14,778 nucleotides of DNA from Sulfuricurvum sp. GTDB lineage: Bacteria > Campylobacterota > Campylobacteria > Campylobacterales > Sulfurimonadaceae. Under the pieces are notes generated by a model that had not been told where the DNA came from, did no database searches, and saw only the letters and a program-made list of their open reading frames with translations. The DNA is taken from assembly GCA_014764075.1 (NCBI GenBank), contig JACXUE010000027.1, positions 1 through 14,778 on the forward strand, given 5' to 3'. Below are positions 7,568 through 14,778 of this stretch, in pieces (the stretch's first letter is position 1; every line of letters begins with the position of its first letter). The position numbers were made by a program, and so were the translations under genes.

Positions 7568-9151
7568 TTATAATTGTTCAAGAAAAGCGTTAAGACATTT
7601 GGACGCTTGATTCGCTTCTTGAGCATCATTTGTTTTGGACAGAATAGCCAACTCTTCGGAAATTTCGTTCAAACGTAAATTGTCACTAATCCCTTTGAGA
7701 TGTATTGCATGTTTTTTCCACGCATGGGTATCAAATGCCCCGATTGCAGCACCAATATCTTGAGCAACGATTGAGGCATCCCGCTTGTACTCATCGATCA
7801 GTTCATCAAGAAAGCTCTTTTCGATGCCTAATTCACCCGAAATTTTTAATTTGTCGTAGTGAAGGGCTGTCGCAGGTTTGGGAACCTTTGTATTTTCCGG
7901 TAGAAGTTCAACGATCTCCTCTGTGGTTTCAAGGATCGATTCTGTCGTTGCGGTAAGTTCATAAGATGGCTCATCCATTGGAGGTTCAAAGTAGCTATGC
8001 TCTTTGGCAATCGGTGTTTCATCCTCCTTGAGTGCAAAGGCATAAATATCATCGTCCAAAGAGATCGGTTGTGAAATCGGTGTCTTATCAAATTGAGATA
8101 CCGGTGCCGCAGAAGGTGTTGATTCGACGGAAACGGTCTCTTTCCCCTCAAGTTTTGCGATGATAGTGTAGAAATATTTGAGATTTGCCTCAATTTCGAC
8201 GGTGTCACTAGAAGTATTAATAATACTGAGGGTTTCAAATGCATCTTCGATACGAAGGTTCGCCGCTACACCCTTGAGCTTATGGGAGAGAATTTTGACA
8301 TTGTTTAAATCCCCTTTGAGGGTGGCTTCAAAAAGTTCTTCTTTGAATTCGTACGATTGCTGGATGAAGTCCCCGATAAACTCCAAAATCAAATCAACTG
8401 GCAATCCTAGTTCGTGAGCTGCGACATTCGGATCGAATCGATACGACTTGTCTACTTTGAGATGGGTTAAAAACTCTTTTTCCGCACTACTGTAATAAAC
8501 GTCTCCAAGCATGGGGCGTTCAACTTTTGGAGGGAGGTTCGGTTCTTGAACAACGGAGCCCGCAGGTTCAATTGGCTCCTCTTTACCAAGCGGGAGAGAA
8601 AGCTTTGCATATAAATCTTCTGCATCTTCATGCGCCGTTTCAAATTCGCTATCGCTGAATGAAGGGATATCCAATGTATTGGGTTCGCTCAATGTTGTAG
8701 GGGTAATATGAGTGTAGTCGGGGAGGACATTGAGAGATTTCTCGATAGGTGGCGTCTTTGTGATTGCCGGTTTGATAGTAGATTGAACTTTTGGGGTGAT
8801 GGTGTGAGGCTTTGCCTCGTCTCCGCTAATGGTCTGAATATGGGTCATATCGATCATATAGCCATTTTGATCCGGATTTGAACATAAATAGAGGCTATGA
8901 ACGTTCAACGTACATGAAAAAGTTCTTCCCCGTGCATGTACGATTGCGGAACGGGCATCCGAATCGGCATGAAGTAAAAAGTCGATCCATTTGAAACTTT
9001 TGAAATTATGTATATATCCCGGCTCTTTGGCAAACAGATCGGCAACGTCTCCGCATACGCTGAGCAGATCATCTAAGGTGGCGTAATTTAAAAGCTTCAG
9101 TCCATCTTCGTCGATACCGATGAATTCGTATTTATGGTTATAAAATAGCAC
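7568..9151 (-). CDS. Phosphotransfer protein: N-terminal PAS-like domain and two HPt domains
   Basis: 527 aa, GTG start with a GGGGG ribosome site in the 9-base gap after the PAS gene. Residues about 1-105 form a small domain that looks PAS-like (low certainty). A Pro/Thr/acid-rich linker follows (about 110-235). HPt1 covers about 238-336 with phospho-His 290 in SHKLKGVAANLR; a second acidic linker spans about 340-430; HPt2 covers about 432-527 with His484 in IHLKGISDNLR. Both keep the Lys three residues after the His and the four-helix pattern. It should shuttle phosphoryl groups between the hybrid kinase encoded next (24-base gap) and a receiver; the adjacent one is broken. It is soluble, with no membrane segment. 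Domain roles are from family knowledge; the direction of transfer is inferred. Confidence 0.85.
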   Translation of the reverse strand: MLFYNHKYEFIGIDEDGLKLLNYATLDDLLSVCGDVADLFAKEPGYIHNFKSFKWIDFLLHADSDARSAIVHARGRTFSCTLNVHSLYLCSNPDQNGYMIDMTHIQTISGDEAKPHTITPKVQSTIKPAITKTPPIEKSLNVLPDYTHITPTTLSEPNTLDIPSFSDSEFETAHEDAEDLYAKLSLPLGKEEPIEPAGSVVQEPNLPPKVERPMLGDVYYSSAEKEFLTHLKVDKSYRFDPNVAAHELGLPVDLILEFIGDFIQQSYEFKEELFEATLKGDLNNVKILSHKLKGVAANLRIEDAFETLSIINTSSDTVEIEANLKYFYTIIAKLEGKETVSVESTPSAAPVSQFDKTPISQPISLDDDIYAFALKEDETPIAKEHSYFEPPMDEPSYELTATTESILETTEEIVELLPENTKVPKPATALHYDKLKISGELGIEKSFLDELIDEYKRDASIVAQDIGAAIGAFDTHAWKKHAIHLKGISDNLRLNEISEELAILSKTNDAQEANQASKCLNAFLEQL

Positions 9152-9160
9152 GCATCCCCC

Positions 9161-9574
9161 CTATTGTTCTTGTTCTAACATTTTGTGATACAGCGCGGCG
9201 GTCTCTTCGACATTTTTACGTGATGCCGGTTTACGTGCCGCAATGTACCCTTTGAGTTTACTGTGTTCGTCATAAAAAGGGGATATTTCGGTCTCTACCC
9301 AATAATAACGACCGTCTTTACGGAGATTTTTGACCAATCCGCGCCATAGAGCACCTGACTGGATCGTCTTCCACATTTGGGCAAAGGCTGCTTTGGGCAT
9401 ATCGGGGTGGCGGATAATGTTATGCGGTTGTCCTAAAAGTTCATCGACCGTATAACCGGAGATTTCACAAAACTTTCGGTTTGCGAATGTAATGATTCCG
9501 TGTATATCGGTTTCGCTGACAATAGCACGCCCTTCAAAGTGATACTCTTCATCAATGGGAATCGGATGTTTCAT
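9161..9574 (-). CDS. Aer/CetB-like stand-alone PAS protein, probably FAD-binding redox sensor
   Basis: 137 aa from the ATG ending at 9574; an ATG 66 bases upstream (9640) is in frame but has no ribosome site and would add sequence outside the PAS fold, while AAGG lies about 10 bases before 9574. Almost the whole protein is one PAS domain (about 12-115) closely resembling the N-terminal sensor of the aerotaxis receptor Aer: GYTVDELLGQPHN, then IIRHPDMPKAAFAQMW, then YYWVETEISPF. The RHPD residues (R55, H56, D58) correspond to Aer residues needed for FAD binding. There is no output or membrane domain, so it must pass its signal by protein contact, as CetB does with CetA in Campylobacter. It sits between uvrC and the HPt gene, 9 bases before the latter, so it may feed redox state into the phosphorelay. 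That link is inference. Confidence 0.85.
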   Translation of the reverse strand: MKHPIPIDEEYHFEGRAIVSETDIHGIITFANRKFCEISGYTVDELLGQPHNIIRHPDMPKAAFAQMWKTIQSGALWRGLVKNLRKDGRYYWVETEISPFYDEHSKLKGYIAARKPASRKNVEETAALYHKMLEQEQ

Positions 9575-9646
9575 AAGATTCGACCTTTTAGCTAAACAAC
9601 TGCTGAAAACATGATTGGTGGAATATGGCATAAACTCCATAAAAGA

Positions 9647-11455
9647 TTACTTAGGCGCATCGGGTTTGTAACCATTTTGGATACTTTTGGCATCTTTTGT
9701 CCCGACAAGATCGCTAAGTGTCTTGAAATCGCTTGTAGCAATCGCTTCAAAGGTGCCGAAATAGTCGATCAATTTTTGGATTTTTGGCTGTGAAATACCT
9801 CTGATTTTTAGTAGTTTGGATTCCTGATCATGTTTGAGTTTTGTTTTTTTATGAAACGTAATCGCACTGCGATGCGCTTCATCGCGCAGTTTTTGGATAA
9901 ATTGGAGCCGTTTGTCGCTGCTCTCCAGTCGCAATGTCTGTTCGTGCGTGTGAATAATGTCTCGCGCTGAACCTTTTGCCCTATGCGCTTTGGCATCGAT
10001 TTTTTCTTTGCTGATAGCGATAACATCAAGATGGATCCCGTGAGATGCGAGTAAATCATGGGCTAGATTTCTCAGTGTCTCTCCCCCATCAAGTACCCAA
10101 AGATCGGGGGGTGGATTGGACTCAAATCCCTCGATTCGGCGGCTCAGCATCTCCCTCATTTGAGAATATTCGTCCCTCTCGTGGAGGTGAAACGTCCTGT
10201 ACCCTTTTTTGTCGAAATTCCCTTGATCGTAGACAATCATCGCTCCGACGGTGGCTGCTCCGCCATGATGGGAGTTGTCGAATGTTTCGATCCGCTCGGG
10301 AAGTACCGATAGAGCAAAAAGTTCTTGGATTGAAGAGAGGAGGGTGTTTTCATTCGGCTGGGGAGCGCGAAGGAGTTCGTAAGCATTGGTCAGTGCCAAA
10401 TCGATCACCTCTTTTTTGGAACCTTTTTGCGGGGTGTCAAGGTGGGCTTTTTTCTCAAAAAGTGTGGTGAGATGCTCTTGTACCCATCCGCTCGATTCAA
10501 ACGGGTGGGCTGTTAAAATCGGGGCGATGATCGGTGGCTTTTCGTTGCCGTAAAAACTCATCAGAGTTCGCTCATACGCTTCATCGAGTGAAAAATAGGG
10601 GGTAATGGTGATAAAATCGTGACTCGTGGAGACCAGACGCCCCTCTCGAATAAAAAGACGGATGATGCAGCCGCGCGATTCATTGTGAGCAATAGCAAAT
10701 ACGTCGTAATTATCGGTTGAAGCAAGATCGATTTGGGAATTTAACTCACTTTTGGAGATCCGCTCGATTCGATCGCGAAGAACAAGAGCCTCTTCAAAAC
10801 GCATCGCTTGGGCATAGGTTTGCATTTTCGATTCCAGCTCTTTGATGAGCTTTTTTTTATTATGAATCCATTCGACCCCTTGCATCACCATCGGTAGGTA
10901 ATCCTCTCGTGGTATAGGGAACTCGCAGGGGGCCAAACACTGCGCTGTTTGGTAAAAAAGACACCTTTTTTTCCCTTTTAGACAACTTCTTTTTTGCACC
11001 AGTTTGAGTAACTCATACAAAGAGTCCAAAATATCGCGAGCGCCGACCGAAAAGGGGCCGAAATAGCGGATCCCTTTGCCCTTGATGATTTTGCGGGTGA
11101 GCTCAAATCGTGGGTATTTTTCCTCCATATCAACGTAAAGATAAGGGTAGGTTTTATCATCTCGAAGGAGAATGTTGTATTTGGGTTTGAGTTGTTTGAT
11201 CAGTGAGTTTTCCAAGATCAGAGCATCGTGTTCGTTTTCTACGATGATATAGTGAAGTCCTGCCGTCTCCGAGAGCATTTTTTGGATCCGGAGAGAGAGG
11301 GTCTTTTTGGGGGATAGGGTCGGGGTGAGATTGAAATAACTTTTGACCCGTTTGGAGAGATTTTTCGCTTTTCCAATGTAAAGAATTCGTCCATTCGCAT
11401 CTAAATATTGGTAAATTCCCGCTTGGTGGGGAAGAGAGCGGATTTGCTCTATCAT
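9647..11455 (-). CDS. uvrC: UvrABC excinuclease subunit C
   Basis: 602 aa, a normal length for UvrC. The frame is open to 11545, but homology begins at MIEQIRSLP, so the ATG ending at 11455 is chosen (AAGAG upstream). Domains in order: GIY-YIG nuclease (GIY 13-15, YIG 26-28, catalytic Glu probably E82) for the 3' incision; a cysteine cluster C158, C165, C173, C177 matching the UvrC iron-sulfur site; the UVR motif at about 203-232 for UvrB contact; the RNase H-like nuclease with D393 (FDNSH), D456 (VLDGG) and H528 for the 5' incision; and a C-terminal helix-hairpin-helix at about 545-590. It performs the dual incision in nucleotide excision repair. All key residues are present. It is the first gene of the - strand run and has its own extended -10 promoter; the 72-base gap to the PAS gene leaves co-transcription open. 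Confidence 0.97.
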   Translation of the reverse strand: MIEQIRSLPHQAGIYQYLDANGRILYIGKAKNLSKRVKSYFNLTPTLSPKKTLSLRIQKMLSETAGLHYIIVENEHDALILENSLIKQLKPKYNILLRDDKTYPYLYVDMEEKYPRFELTRKIIKGKGIRYFGPFSVGARDILDSLYELLKLVQKRSCLKGKKRCLFYQTAQCLAPCEFPIPREDYLPMVMQGVEWIHNKKKLIKELESKMQTYAQAMRFEEALVLRDRIERISKSELNSQIDLASTDNYDVFAIAHNESRGCIIRLFIREGRLVSTSHDFITITPYFSLDEAYERTLMSFYGNEKPPIIAPILTAHPFESSGWVQEHLTTLFEKKAHLDTPQKGSKKEVIDLALTNAYELLRAPQPNENTLLSSIQELFALSVLPERIETFDNSHHGGAATVGAMIVYDQGNFDKKGYRTFHLHERDEYSQMREMLSRRIEGFESNPPPDLWVLDGGETLRNLAHDLLASHGIHLDVIAISKEKIDAKAHRAKGSARDIIHTHEQTLRLESSDKRLQFIQKLRDEAHRSAITFHKKTKLKHDQESKLLKIRGISQPKIQKLIDYFGTFEAIATSDFKTLSDLVGTKDAKSIQNGYKPDAPK

Positions 11456-11484
11456 CGCTAAACTCTTAATAAATAATTTATGGT

Positions 11485-11493
11485 TGCTATTAT
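11485..11493 (+). promoter_or_regulatory. Extended -10 promoter of the lipoprotein-nadB-nhaD unit
   Basis: On the + strand the sequence reads TGCTATTAT, an extended -10 with one mismatch to TATAAT. A start near 11500 would give a leader of about 27 bases before the ATG at 11527. TTAATA at 11466-11471 could be a weak -35. It shares bases 11489-11493 with the uvrC -10 on the other strand, so the two promoters probably cannot be occupied at once. Confidence 0.5.
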
Positions 11494-11497
11494 AACA
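11489..11497 (-). promoter_or_regulatory. Extended -10 promoter of uvrC
   Basis: On the - strand the sequence reads TGTTATAAT, a perfect TATAAT with a TG extension. Transcription would start near 11482, leaving a 5' leader of about 27 bases before uvrC. No good -35 is seen, as is common for epsilonproteobacterial housekeeping promoters. It overlaps the oppositely directed promoter of the lipoprotein-nadB-nhaD unit. Confidence 0.6.
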
Positions 11498-11526
11498 TCC
11501 GTAATGAAAGATATAAGGGGGAGGTA

Positions 11527-11652
11527 ATGTCGAAAATAATGACATTGGGAATTATGGGCGTCATCGTCATCCTTTTGAGCGGATGCGGCTACAAAGCACC
11601 CCCGTATTACGAAAAGCCTGCTCCACAAAAGGGATCGTCTGTTGCGTTATGA
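11527..11652 (+). CDS. Small LptM/YifL-like lipoprotein (41 aa)
   Basis: A 41-aa ORF with GGGGGAGG just upstream (11517-11524). It has a lipoprotein signal peptide: basic Lys3, a hydrophobic stretch, and the lipobox LLSGC with Cys20 as the lipidation site. The mature part is only about 22 residues and begins CGYKAPPYYEKP. The C-G-x-K-x-P-x-Y pattern resembles LptM (YifL), a tiny outer-membrane lipoprotein that helps the LPS export complex LptDE mature in enterobacteria. The signal peptide and lipobox are seen directly; the LptM assignment is by this short motif only. Its last 11 bases overlap the nadB start and contain no separate terminator, so the two are very likely translated from one transcript. 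Confidence 0.75.
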   Translation: MSKIMTLGIMGVIVILLSGCGYKAPPYYEKPAPQKGSSVAL

Positions 11653-13093
11653 TGTTGTTATAATCGGCTCGGGGGTAGCAGGACTCTATACCGCTATCGG
11701 GTTGCCTAAAAATTTAAAAGTGTTAATCATTAACAAGTCAAACCCATGGGAATGTAACACCTATTACGCTCAGGGTGGCGTGACAACGGCATTTGATGAT
11801 GCTGATATTCCCTCCCATATTCAAGACACTCTCGATGCGGGTGCGGGGATGTGTAACGCACAGGCGGTACGGGTATTGAGTGAAAACTCCCAAACGGTGA
11901 TTCGTGATTTGATCGAACGGGGATTTTTTTTTGACAAAGACGAAGAGGGGAGACTCCTCTACACCAAAGAGGCTGCCCATTCTCGAAGTCGGATCCTCCA
12001 TGCCGGAGGGGATGCGACGGGGAGGTATCTCCATTTTTTTCTTCTCAACCAAAATCCCCATCCGATGCTCAGTCATGCAACCGTTGTCGATTTGCTGATC
12101 GAGAACGCTCAGTGTTGTGGTGTGGAGGTGATGAGTGAGGGGAGACGGCGTATCATACTTGCCGAAAACGTGGTGATCGCCAGTGGCGGTGTCGGATCGC
12201 TTTATGAATATCACACCAATGCATCGACTATTAGCGGGGAAATTCACGGGATCTGTATCGAGAAAGGGATAGCTTTAGAATCGATGGAGATGATGCAGTT
12301 TCACCCCACGGTGTTTGTCGCTAATAACTGGGCGCGAAAACAGCTCCTCTCCGAAGCGCTTCGAGGAGAAGGGGCGCATGTCGTCGATGAGAATGGCTAT
12401 CGGTTTTTGTTTGAATATGACCCAAGAGGGGAGCTGGCGCCTCGTGATATCGTGAGTCGCGCTATTTTTGATTATAAAAAGTGCTCGGGCAAACAAGTCT
12501 ATCTTTCGTGCGAACATTTTGAAAGCGAATATTTTAAAGAGCGTTTTCCAAATATCTATAAATCGCTCAACGATATCGGCTTTAACCTCCCCAAAGATCG
12601 GGTTCCAATCTCTCCGGCGTTTCATTACGCTATCGGGGGGATAAAAACCGATCTGGATGGGAGAGTTCCTGGCATCCAAGGGTTATATGGTGTCGGCGAA
12701 GCGGCATCGACGGGGGTTCACGGGGCGAATCGATTGGCCAGTAACTCGTTGTTGGAGGGGCTCGTATTTGCTCAAAAAGCGGCTCAAGCGATTGTTAAAA
12801 ATCGGGTTTCGCCGTGTAACAAAACGTTTGAAGTGGGTGATGAGGTGCTTGAAATCGACGGAGATAAAGCAAAAAAAGACCAACTAAGACATATAATGTG
12901 GCATAATGTGTCGATTGTTCGTACACGAGAGGGATTGGAAGAGGCCAAAAGGGTGATTGAAACGTTATTGGGACAAACCATTGGTAAAATGCTCCGATTG
13001 CGTCTTTTGAGTGCCAAAGCGATTGTCGAAAGTGCATTAGAGCGACCCGAATCGATCGGAGTCCATTTTATTACACAAGGAGTCAAAGAATGA
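11642..13093 (+). CDS. nadB: L-aspartate oxidase
   Basis: 483 aa. It oxidises L-aspartate to iminoaspartate with FAD, the first step of de novo NAD synthesis (NadA then makes quinolinate). Seen: the FAD-binding GSGVAG at 9-14, NTYYAQGG 39-46, the DTLDAGAG segment 62-69, HSRSRILHAGGDATGR 113-128, the succinate dehydrogenase-like active-site region MMQFHPTVF 217-225, LLSEALRGEGAH 235-246, the APRD motif at 266-269 and HYAIGGI 328-334, then GEAASTGVHGANRLASNSLLEG 352-373. It is shorter than the roughly 530-540 aa of E. coli NadB, mainly at the C-terminus. The start is TTG at 11642, supported by AAGGGA 7 bases upstream and by homology beginning at RYDVV; no in-frame ATG fits. It overlaps the lipoprotein gene at its start and nhaD at its end (ATGA). 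Confidence 0.93.
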   Translation: MRYDVVIIGSGVAGLYTAIGLPKNLKVLIINKSNPWECNTYYAQGGVTTAFDDADIPSHIQDTLDAGAGMCNAQAVRVLSENSQTVIRDLIERGFFFDKDEEGRLLYTKEAAHSRSRILHAGGDATGRYLHFFLLNQNPHPMLSHATVVDLLIENAQCCGVEVMSEGRRRIILAENVVIASGGVGSLYEYHTNASTISGEIHGICIEKGIALESMEMMQFHPTVFVANNWARKQLLSEALRGEGAHVVDENGYRFLFEYDPRGELAPRDIVSRAIFDYKKCSGKQVYLSCEHFESEYFKERFPNIYKSLNDIGFNLPKDRVPISPAFHYAIGGIKTDLDGRVPGIQGLYGVGEAASTGVHGANRLASNSLLEGLVFAQKAAQAIVKNRVSPCNKTFEVGDEVLEIDGDKAKKDQLRHIMWHNVSIVRTREGLEEAKRVIETLLGQTIGKMLRLRLLSAKAIVESALERPESIGVHFITQGVKE

Positions 13094-14418
13094 CAACCGC
13101 AGTTGCAGAACATGCAGCAATAAACTTTGTAGGGAGCCCGTTTGGATGGCTATTGCTGGCCATTTTTGCAGTGGGTTACTATTTTATTGCTGCCGAAGAG
13201 AAATACCATATCGACAAGGCAAAACCGGCACTTTTTACCGGAACGTTTATGTTTGTCTTGATCGGGTTTTATTATGTGGGAGTCGGAGCCGATTTGACTT
13301 CGTTCGAGCATGAAATTGATCATTTGATTTTGGAGATCGCAGAGATTTTCTTTTTCTTGTTTGTCGCAATGACCTACATCGAAGCGTTGATTGAACGAGG
13401 TGTATTCAGTGCTCTTCGTGCGAAACTCATTGCTAAAGGGTATGGCTATCGCGAACTTTTCTGGATTACCGGATTGCTGGCGTTTTTCATCTCTCCGGTT
13501 GCTGACAATTTGACGACGGCATTGATCCTCTCAACCGTTTTGTTGACGATTGATAACAAAACCAAAGAGTTTTTGGTTCCAGGTGCGATTAACGTCGTTG
13601 TTGCGGCGAATGCCGGCGGTGCATGGAGTCCGTTTGGGGATATCACCACATTGATGGTATGGGCAGCGGAAAAAGGGGTATTTGTTGATTTCCTCTATTT
13701 ATTTCCTGCATCATTTTTGGGTTGGGCAATAACTGCTTATCTCTTGAGTCGTTATGTTCCCGATATTGATCCACTCGGCGCTGGAAATCCAGAAGAGGCT
13801 GCCAAAATCGAAATCCTCAAAGGGGGAAAAATGATCATCGTTTTCGGTGCGTTGACCATCGCGTTTGCGGTTCTTGGCAAACAGATTCTTCACCTCCCTC
13901 CGATGTGGGGGATGCTTTTTGGGCTGGCTGTATTACAGTTGTATATGTATTTCTTGAAGAAAAAACACAATGAGGATGTGAGTATTTTTCATGCTATGAG
14001 CAAAATCGAGAACAATACCCTCCTCTTTTTCTTCGGGATTTTGGCAGCGGTCGGTGCACTTCACTTCACTGGATTCTTGGCGTATGCGGCGAAACTTTAT
14101 ACTATGTTTGATCCGACAATAGTCAATATCGGTATCGGATTGCTCTCGGCGGTAGTCGATAACGTTCCGGTTATGTCGGCGGTGCTCAAGGCTAATCCAG
14201 CCATCGATCATGCTCAGTGGATGTTGGTGACCTTGACCGCCGGTATAGGGGGGTCGTTGATTAGTTTCGGAAGTGCTGCCGGTGTTGGAGTTATGGGTAA
14301 AATGCACGGTATCTATACGTTTGCATCCCACATGAAGCTCGCGTGGACGGTTATGGTGGGTTACATTGTTTCACTCATCGTTTGGTATGTGCAATTTATC
14401 GTTCTTGGCATCTATTAA
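13090..14418 (+). CDS. nhaD: NhaD-type Na+/H+ antiporter
   Basis: 442 aa, an integral inner-membrane protein with roughly 11-13 hydrophobic segments. It exchanges cytoplasmic Na+ (or Li+) for H+, for sodium and pH homeostasis. Ion-transporter superfamily signatures typical of NhaD are visible: VADNLTTALIL 137-147, NAGGAWSPFGDITTLM 174-189, SAVVDNVPVMSAV 353-365 and GGSLISFGSAAGVGV 387-401, with the buried Asp and Asn residues kept. The start ATG overlaps the nadB stop (ATGA) and has AAGGAG at 13077-13082. Co-translation with nadB looks real, though no direct functional link between the two is known to me. Confidence 0.93.
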   Translation: MTTAVAEHAAINFVGSPFGWLLLAIFAVGYYFIAAEEKYHIDKAKPALFTGTFMFVLIGFYYVGVGADLTSFEHEIDHLILEIAEIFFFLFVAMTYIEALIERGVFSALRAKLIAKGYGYRELFWITGLLAFFISPVADNLTTALILSTVLLTIDNKTKEFLVPGAINVVVAANAGGAWSPFGDITTLMVWAAEKGVFVDFLYLFPASFLGWAITAYLLSRYVPDIDPLGAGNPEEAAKIEILKGGKMIIVFGALTIAFAVLGKQILHLPPMWGMLFGLAVLQLYMYFLKKKHNEDVSIFHAMSKIENNTLLFFFGILAAVGALHFTGFLAYAAKLYTMFDPTIVNIGIGLLSAVVDNVPVMSAVLKANPAIDHAQWMLVTLTAGIGGSLISFGSAAGVGVMGKMHGIYTFASHMKLAWTVMVGYIVSLIVWYVQFIVLGIY

Positions 14419-14437
14419 TCAAAATTAATCTACTTTA

Positions 14438-14467
14438 GGATACCCTTTCGCTATGCAAAGGGTATTC
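14438..14467. promoter_or_regulatory. Hairpin in the nhaD-guaA gap
   Basis: ATACCCTTT (14440-14448) pairs perfectly with AAAGGGTAT (14457-14465) around an 8-base loop; one G-U and one G-C pair extend it to 11 bp. It could end nhaD transcription or shape the guaA leader. No U-run follows on either strand, so an intrinsic terminator is doubtful. The loop contains an ATG (14453) in frame with guaA that would be hidden. The rest of this 91-base gap shows no clear promoter. Confidence 0.4.
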
Positions 14468-14509
14468 GAAATAGCCCTCCCTATTTATCTCCACCAAAAA
14501 GGCTCATCC

Positions 14510-14778
14510 GTGAAAGACGTCAGTATTATCGTCCTTGATTTCGGCTCCCAATATACGCAATTGATCGCTCGCCGTTTGCGAGAAGACAAAGTCTATTGCG
14601 AAATTCTCCCTTACCGTGCCTCGATCGAAACGATCAAAGCCAAAAATCCCAAGGGAATTATCCTCAGCGGCGGTCCCTCTTCGGTTTATAACGAAGATGC
14701 GTATACGGTAGATCAAGGGGTTTACTCTCTTGGTATCCCCGTTCTCGGAATTTGTTACGGGATGCAGCGTATTGCGGT
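14510..14778 (+). CDS. guaA: GMP synthase (glutamine-hydrolysing), N-terminal part
   Basis: The first 89 residues are present; the gene runs off the right edge. It converts XMP to GMP using glutamine. The class I glutamine amidotransferase domain is clear: IIVLDFGSQYTQLIARR near the start, ILSGGPSSVY 51-60 and the nucleophile-elbow GICYGMQ 80-86, with Cys82 as the catalytic residue. The GTG at 14510 is chosen because GuaA homologues begin with a K-D-(I/V)-x-I-(L/I)-VLDFGSQYTQ-type N-terminus and AAAGG lies about 8 bases upstream. An ATG at 14453 is in frame but sits in a hairpin loop and would add 19 unrelated residues. Confidence 0.95.
   Translation, partial: MKDVSIIVLDFGSQYTQLIARRLREDKVYCEILPYRASIETIKAKNPKGIILSGGPSSVYNEDAYTVDQGVYSLGIPVLGICYGMQRIA

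Noticed and set aside
9575..9640. Earlier ATG for the PAS protein
   Set aside because: No ribosome site, and the extra 22 residues do not fit Aer-like homology.
11456..11545. uvrC starting at 11545
   Set aside because: The extension runs through the promoter region and into the lipoprotein gene on the other strand; homology starts at 11455.
14453..14509. Longer guaA from the ATG at 14453
   Set aside because: The added residues do not match GuaA and the ATG lies in a hairpin loop; GTG at 14510 fits the family N-terminus.
1..14778. CRISPR arrays, tRNA/rRNA genes, insertion sequences
   Set aside because: No regularly spaced repeats, cloverleaf-like intergenic sequence, transposase or terminal repeats seen; gaps are all under 100 bases.

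Overview
The window looks like the chromosome of a Campylobacterota (Epsilonproteobacteria) bacterium, probably a Sulfuricurvum/Sulfurimonas-type chemolithotroph. This rests on overall protein style, an NhaD-type antiporter, a short NadB, an Aer/CetB-like stand-alone PAS protein, a NIT-domain (nitrate/nitrite-type) hybrid kinase and many PglB-type acidic N-glycosylation sequons. The genus is inference. No tRNA, rRNA, CRISPR array or insertion sequence is visible.

Left part (1-3753, + strand): a tightly packed type IV pilus-like gene set. A 5'-truncated MshQ/DUF6701-like surface protein is followed by three prepilin-like proteins resembling MshD/PilV, MshO/PilW and MshP/PilX minor pilins. The four proteins carry 21 Asp/Glu-X-Asn-X-Ser/Thr sequons, while a by-eye scan of the six complete non-pilus proteins (about 3,300 residues) found none. 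This is the strongest unexplained pattern in the window and suggests a heavily N-glycosylated pilus or adhesin tip.

Middle part (3801-11455, - strand): uvrC, then a phosphorelay cassette: an Aer-like PAS protein, a PAS-like/double-HPt protein, a membrane NIT-domain hybrid histidine kinase with one intact and two degenerate receivers, and a single-domain response regulator. That last gene is broken: about 11 residues around the conserved Ser/Thr are missing and the frame is shifted, so the receiver at the end of the cassette is probably dead or the assembly is wrong there.

Right part (11485-14778, + strand): a 41-aa LptM-like lipoprotein gene overlaps nadB (TTG start), and nadB overlaps nhaD through ATGA; then guaA begins and runs off the window. 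uvrC and the lptM-nadB-nhaD unit diverge from a 71-bp gap in which extended -10 elements of both directions overlap.
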